DNA of 6,363 nucleotides. It comes from Candidatus Apopatosoma intestinale (GTDB lineage Bacteria; Bacillota; Clostridia; Oscillospirales; CAG-272). Below, piece after piece: positions 5,449 through 6,363 of this stretch (within the stretch, counting starts at the first letter, position 1; each line of letters begins with the position of its first letter). The position numbers were made by a program, and so were the translations under genes. The DNA is taken from positions 1-6,363 of the forward strand of contig JAGHUY010000026.1 in the NCBI GenBank assembly GCA_018064545.1, given 5' to 3'. The notes beneath the pieces are model-generated. The model worked only from the letters and a program-made list of their open reading frames with translations, had not been told where the DNA came from and ran no database searches.

Positions 5449-5681
5449 CACGTGCCCCCCATCTTTTTCATCACCTCGTCCATCCGTTCTTTTCCGATGA
5501 TGTCCGTGGCGTTCGCTAAATCTTTCTCACTGAGCGTGCCCAGCAGTGACCGGATCTTTTCCATATCCGAGACGCGCTCGGGCCGGAGTCCCATCGCTCC
5601 GGCGATCATCATGACTTTTTCCCGCAGGGCCTCGTCGTCCAGTGCCAGCAGGTTTTCTACGGCTTTTTTCTCGCTATTCAT
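5448..5681 (-). CDS. Small helical protein, first gene of a three-gene operon
   Basis: This 77-residue, charged, predicted all-helical protein (MNSEKKAVENLLALDDEALR... to ...MDEVMKKMGGT) has no signal or membrane segment, and I do not recognise its family. The ATG at 5681 was chosen because GGAGG (5692-5688) lies 6 bases before it. Earlier in-frame codons would place the start upstream of the predicted -10 box. Its TGA overlaps the ATG of the next gene by one base. Together with the two downstream genes it forms a compact unit transcribed divergently from acpP. The motif 'DLANATDIIGKERMDEVMKK' near its end suggests a helical hairpin, but no function can be assigned. Confidence 0.85.
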   Translation of the reverse strand: MNSEKKAVENLLALDDEALREKVMMIAGAMGLRPERVSDMEKIRSLLGTLSEKDLANATDIIGKERMDEVMKKMGGT

Positions 5682-5711
5682 GAATTGCCTCCGTCTGAGT
5701 GTTTTAGGACT

Positions 5712-5740
5712 ATTATATGGATGGGACGTGAAAACGTGCC
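5712..5740 (-). promoter_or_regulatory. -10 box and inverted repeat before the small-protein operon
   Basis: A perfect TATAAT reads on the minus strand at 5717-5712. No -35 consensus exists at 15-18 bases. In its place lies an imperfect inverted repeat, GGCACGT-TTTC-ACGTCCC (5740-5723, 6 of 7 matched). This may be an operator or an activator site. Confidence 0.4.
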
Positions 5741-5781
5741 GCCCCCGATTCTCCGGAAAATAAAAAAATTCATTTACCATC

Positions 5782-5810
5782 TTGCAAAAATGTTTTTCCC
5801 GTATTATAAT
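5782..5810 (+). promoter_or_regulatory. acpP: Promoter of acpP
   Basis: TTGCAA (5782-5787), a 17-base spacer and a perfect TATAAT (5805-5810) put the transcript start near 5817, about 35 bases before the acpP ATG. No FapR-like operator is visible around it. Confidence 0.8.
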
Positions 5811-5851
5811 GGAGAAAAGAAAACCCCATATTCATACAGGAGTGAAATGAT

Positions 5852-6082
5852 ATGACAGCACTTGAATCCGTAAAAAAGATTTTATCCGAACAGCTCAGAG
5901 TGGACATCGACAGTATCACGGAGGACACCAACGTGATGGAGGACCTCGGCGCCGATTCTCTTGACATCGTGGAAATGCTCATGACCATCGAGCAGGACTA
6001 CGGCGTTGTCATTCCCGATGACGAAGTTGTCGGTTTTAAGACCGTCGGCGATATTGCCCGTTATATGGAAGAAAATCAGTAA
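5852..6082 (+). CDS. acpP: Acyl carrier protein
   Basis: This small acidic cytoplasmic protein carries growing acyl chains in fatty acid synthesis on a phosphopantetheine arm attached by holo-ACP synthase. The 76 residues match the standard ACP length. The attachment motif GADSLDIVEM (33-42) places the modified serine at position 36, and helix 2 and the VVIPDDEVVGFKTVGD region (52-67) are typical. An AGGAG ribosome site (5838-5842) lies 9 bases before the ATG. It has its own promoter and terminators and no fab genes beside it, so it is probably transcribed alone. It could instead serve another acyl-transfer system, but the sequence looks like a housekeeping ACP. Confidence 0.96.
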   Translation: MTALESVKKILSEQLRVDIDSITEDTNVMEDLGADSLDIVEMLMTIEQDYGVVIPDDEVVGFKTVGDIARYMEENQ

Positions 6083-6091
6083 TAAAATAGC

Positions 6092-6114
6092 CTTGCGATG
6101 AGCAAGTCTTTTTT
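6092..6114 (+). terminator. First terminator after acpP
   Basis: CTTGC (6092-6096) pairs with GCAAG (6102-6106) over a 5-base loop and is followed by TC and T6 (6109-6114). The stem is short, so it may leak; a stronger terminator follows at once. Confidence 0.5.
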
Positions 6115-6116
6115 AT

Positions 6117-6149
6117 GAAAAAGCCCCGGTGCAAACCGGGGCCGTTTTT
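6117..6149. terminator. Bidirectional terminator between acpP and permease gene
   Basis: GCCCCGGT (6123-6130) pairs perfectly with ACCGGGGC (6135-6142) over GCAA. T5 (6145-6149) follows on the plus strand, and the A5 tract at 6118-6122 gives T5 on the minus strand. It can therefore end both acpP and the converging permease gene. Confidence 0.9.
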
Positions 6150-6160
6150 ATGTATGGCTG

Positions 6161-6363
6161 TTATTGCTCTGAGTCATTCTTTTTTTTCGAAAGAAGCAGG
6201 TTGACGAGGATACCGAGGATCAGAGCGCAGGCCGTGGTGGTCAGCGTAATTTTTCCGAAGGTAACGGCGAGGCCACCGACGCCGGAGATCAAAATGACGG
6301 AGCTCACGAAGGTATTCTTGTTGTCGCCGAGGTCAAGCGGCTGCAGCATTTTCAGCCCGGAGA
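6161..6363 (-). CDS. uraA: NCS2 uracil/xanthine permease, C-terminal end (partial)
   Basis: Only the last 66 complete codons are in the window, and the gene continues beyond the right edge. The frame reads SGLKMLQPLDL, then NTFVSSVILISGVGGLAVTF and a final hydrophobic segment (about LTTTACALILGILVNLLL), ending in the charged tail SKKKNDSEQ. GLKML-x(n)-D-x-x-(R/K)N followed by a VxLxxGxGG membrane segment is the pattern at the C-terminal end of UraA/PyrP-type uracil:proton symporters of the NCS2 family. An ATG at 6349 lies inside this conserved stretch and is not the start. Xanthine permeases of the same family are the main alternative. The stop is 12 bases from the shared terminator. Confidence 0.8.
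   Translation of the reverse strand, partial: SGLKMLQPLDLGDNKNTFVSSVILISGVGGLAVTFGKITLTTTACALILGILVNLLLSKKKNDSEQ

Noticed and set aside
6347..6349. ATG 6349 as start of a complete 62-residue membrane protein
   Set aside because: The conserved NCS2 permease sequence (SGLK) continues upstream in frame to the window edge, and no ribosome site precedes the ATG.

Overview
The window looks like a piece of a moderately GC-rich chromosome from a Gram-positive clostridium, probably of the Oscillospiraceae/Ruminococcaceae type. That placement is inferred from three things: a MecA-family adaptor, a clostridial-looking set of small proteins (Pro/Ala-rich or Leu-rich), and strong AGGAGG-type ribosome binding sites. 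All complete genes use ordinary start codons (ATG, GTG, TTG) and TAA, TGA or TAG stops. I see no tRNA, rRNA, CRISPR array, insertion sequence or prophage. This is mostly an ordinary chromosomal region with one unusual gene.

Left part (1-1440, minus strand): a MecA-like adaptor gene is followed by a type-4 uracil-DNA glycosylase gene, and a clean intrinsic terminator ends the unit at 41-74. Beyond that terminator a separate minus-strand promoter (2-30) fires out of the window. The mecA leader carries a long inverted repeat.

Middle part (1440-4610, plus strand): a good promoter (TTGAAA-17-TATAAT) starts an operon of trpS, a polytopic polyprenyl-phosphate GlcNAc-1-phosphate transferase (WecA/TagO family, TTG start), and an unrecognised single-pass membrane protein whose outer domain resembles the LolA/RseB lipoprotein-sorting fold. 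The operon ends in a region of overlapping, mutually exclusive hairpins (4509-4605).

Right-middle part (4620-5720, minus strand): three small tightly packed genes of unknown function read toward the trpS operon. The first two encode small helical proteins. The third encodes a protein with 13-residue tandem repeats. Its reading frame is cut by one TAA codon, yet stays open for 66 more codons on the far side, which encode a Glu/Lys/Pro linker and two Leu-rich hydrophobic segments. This is the main surprise of the window: a fresh nonsense mutation, a sequence error or, less likely, readthrough.

Right part (5720-6363): a divergent promoter (TTGCAA-17-TATAAT) drives a monocistronic acyl carrier protein gene. 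It is followed by two hairpin terminators, the second of them bidirectional. The 3' end of a minus-strand NCS2 uracil/xanthine permease gene enters from the right edge.
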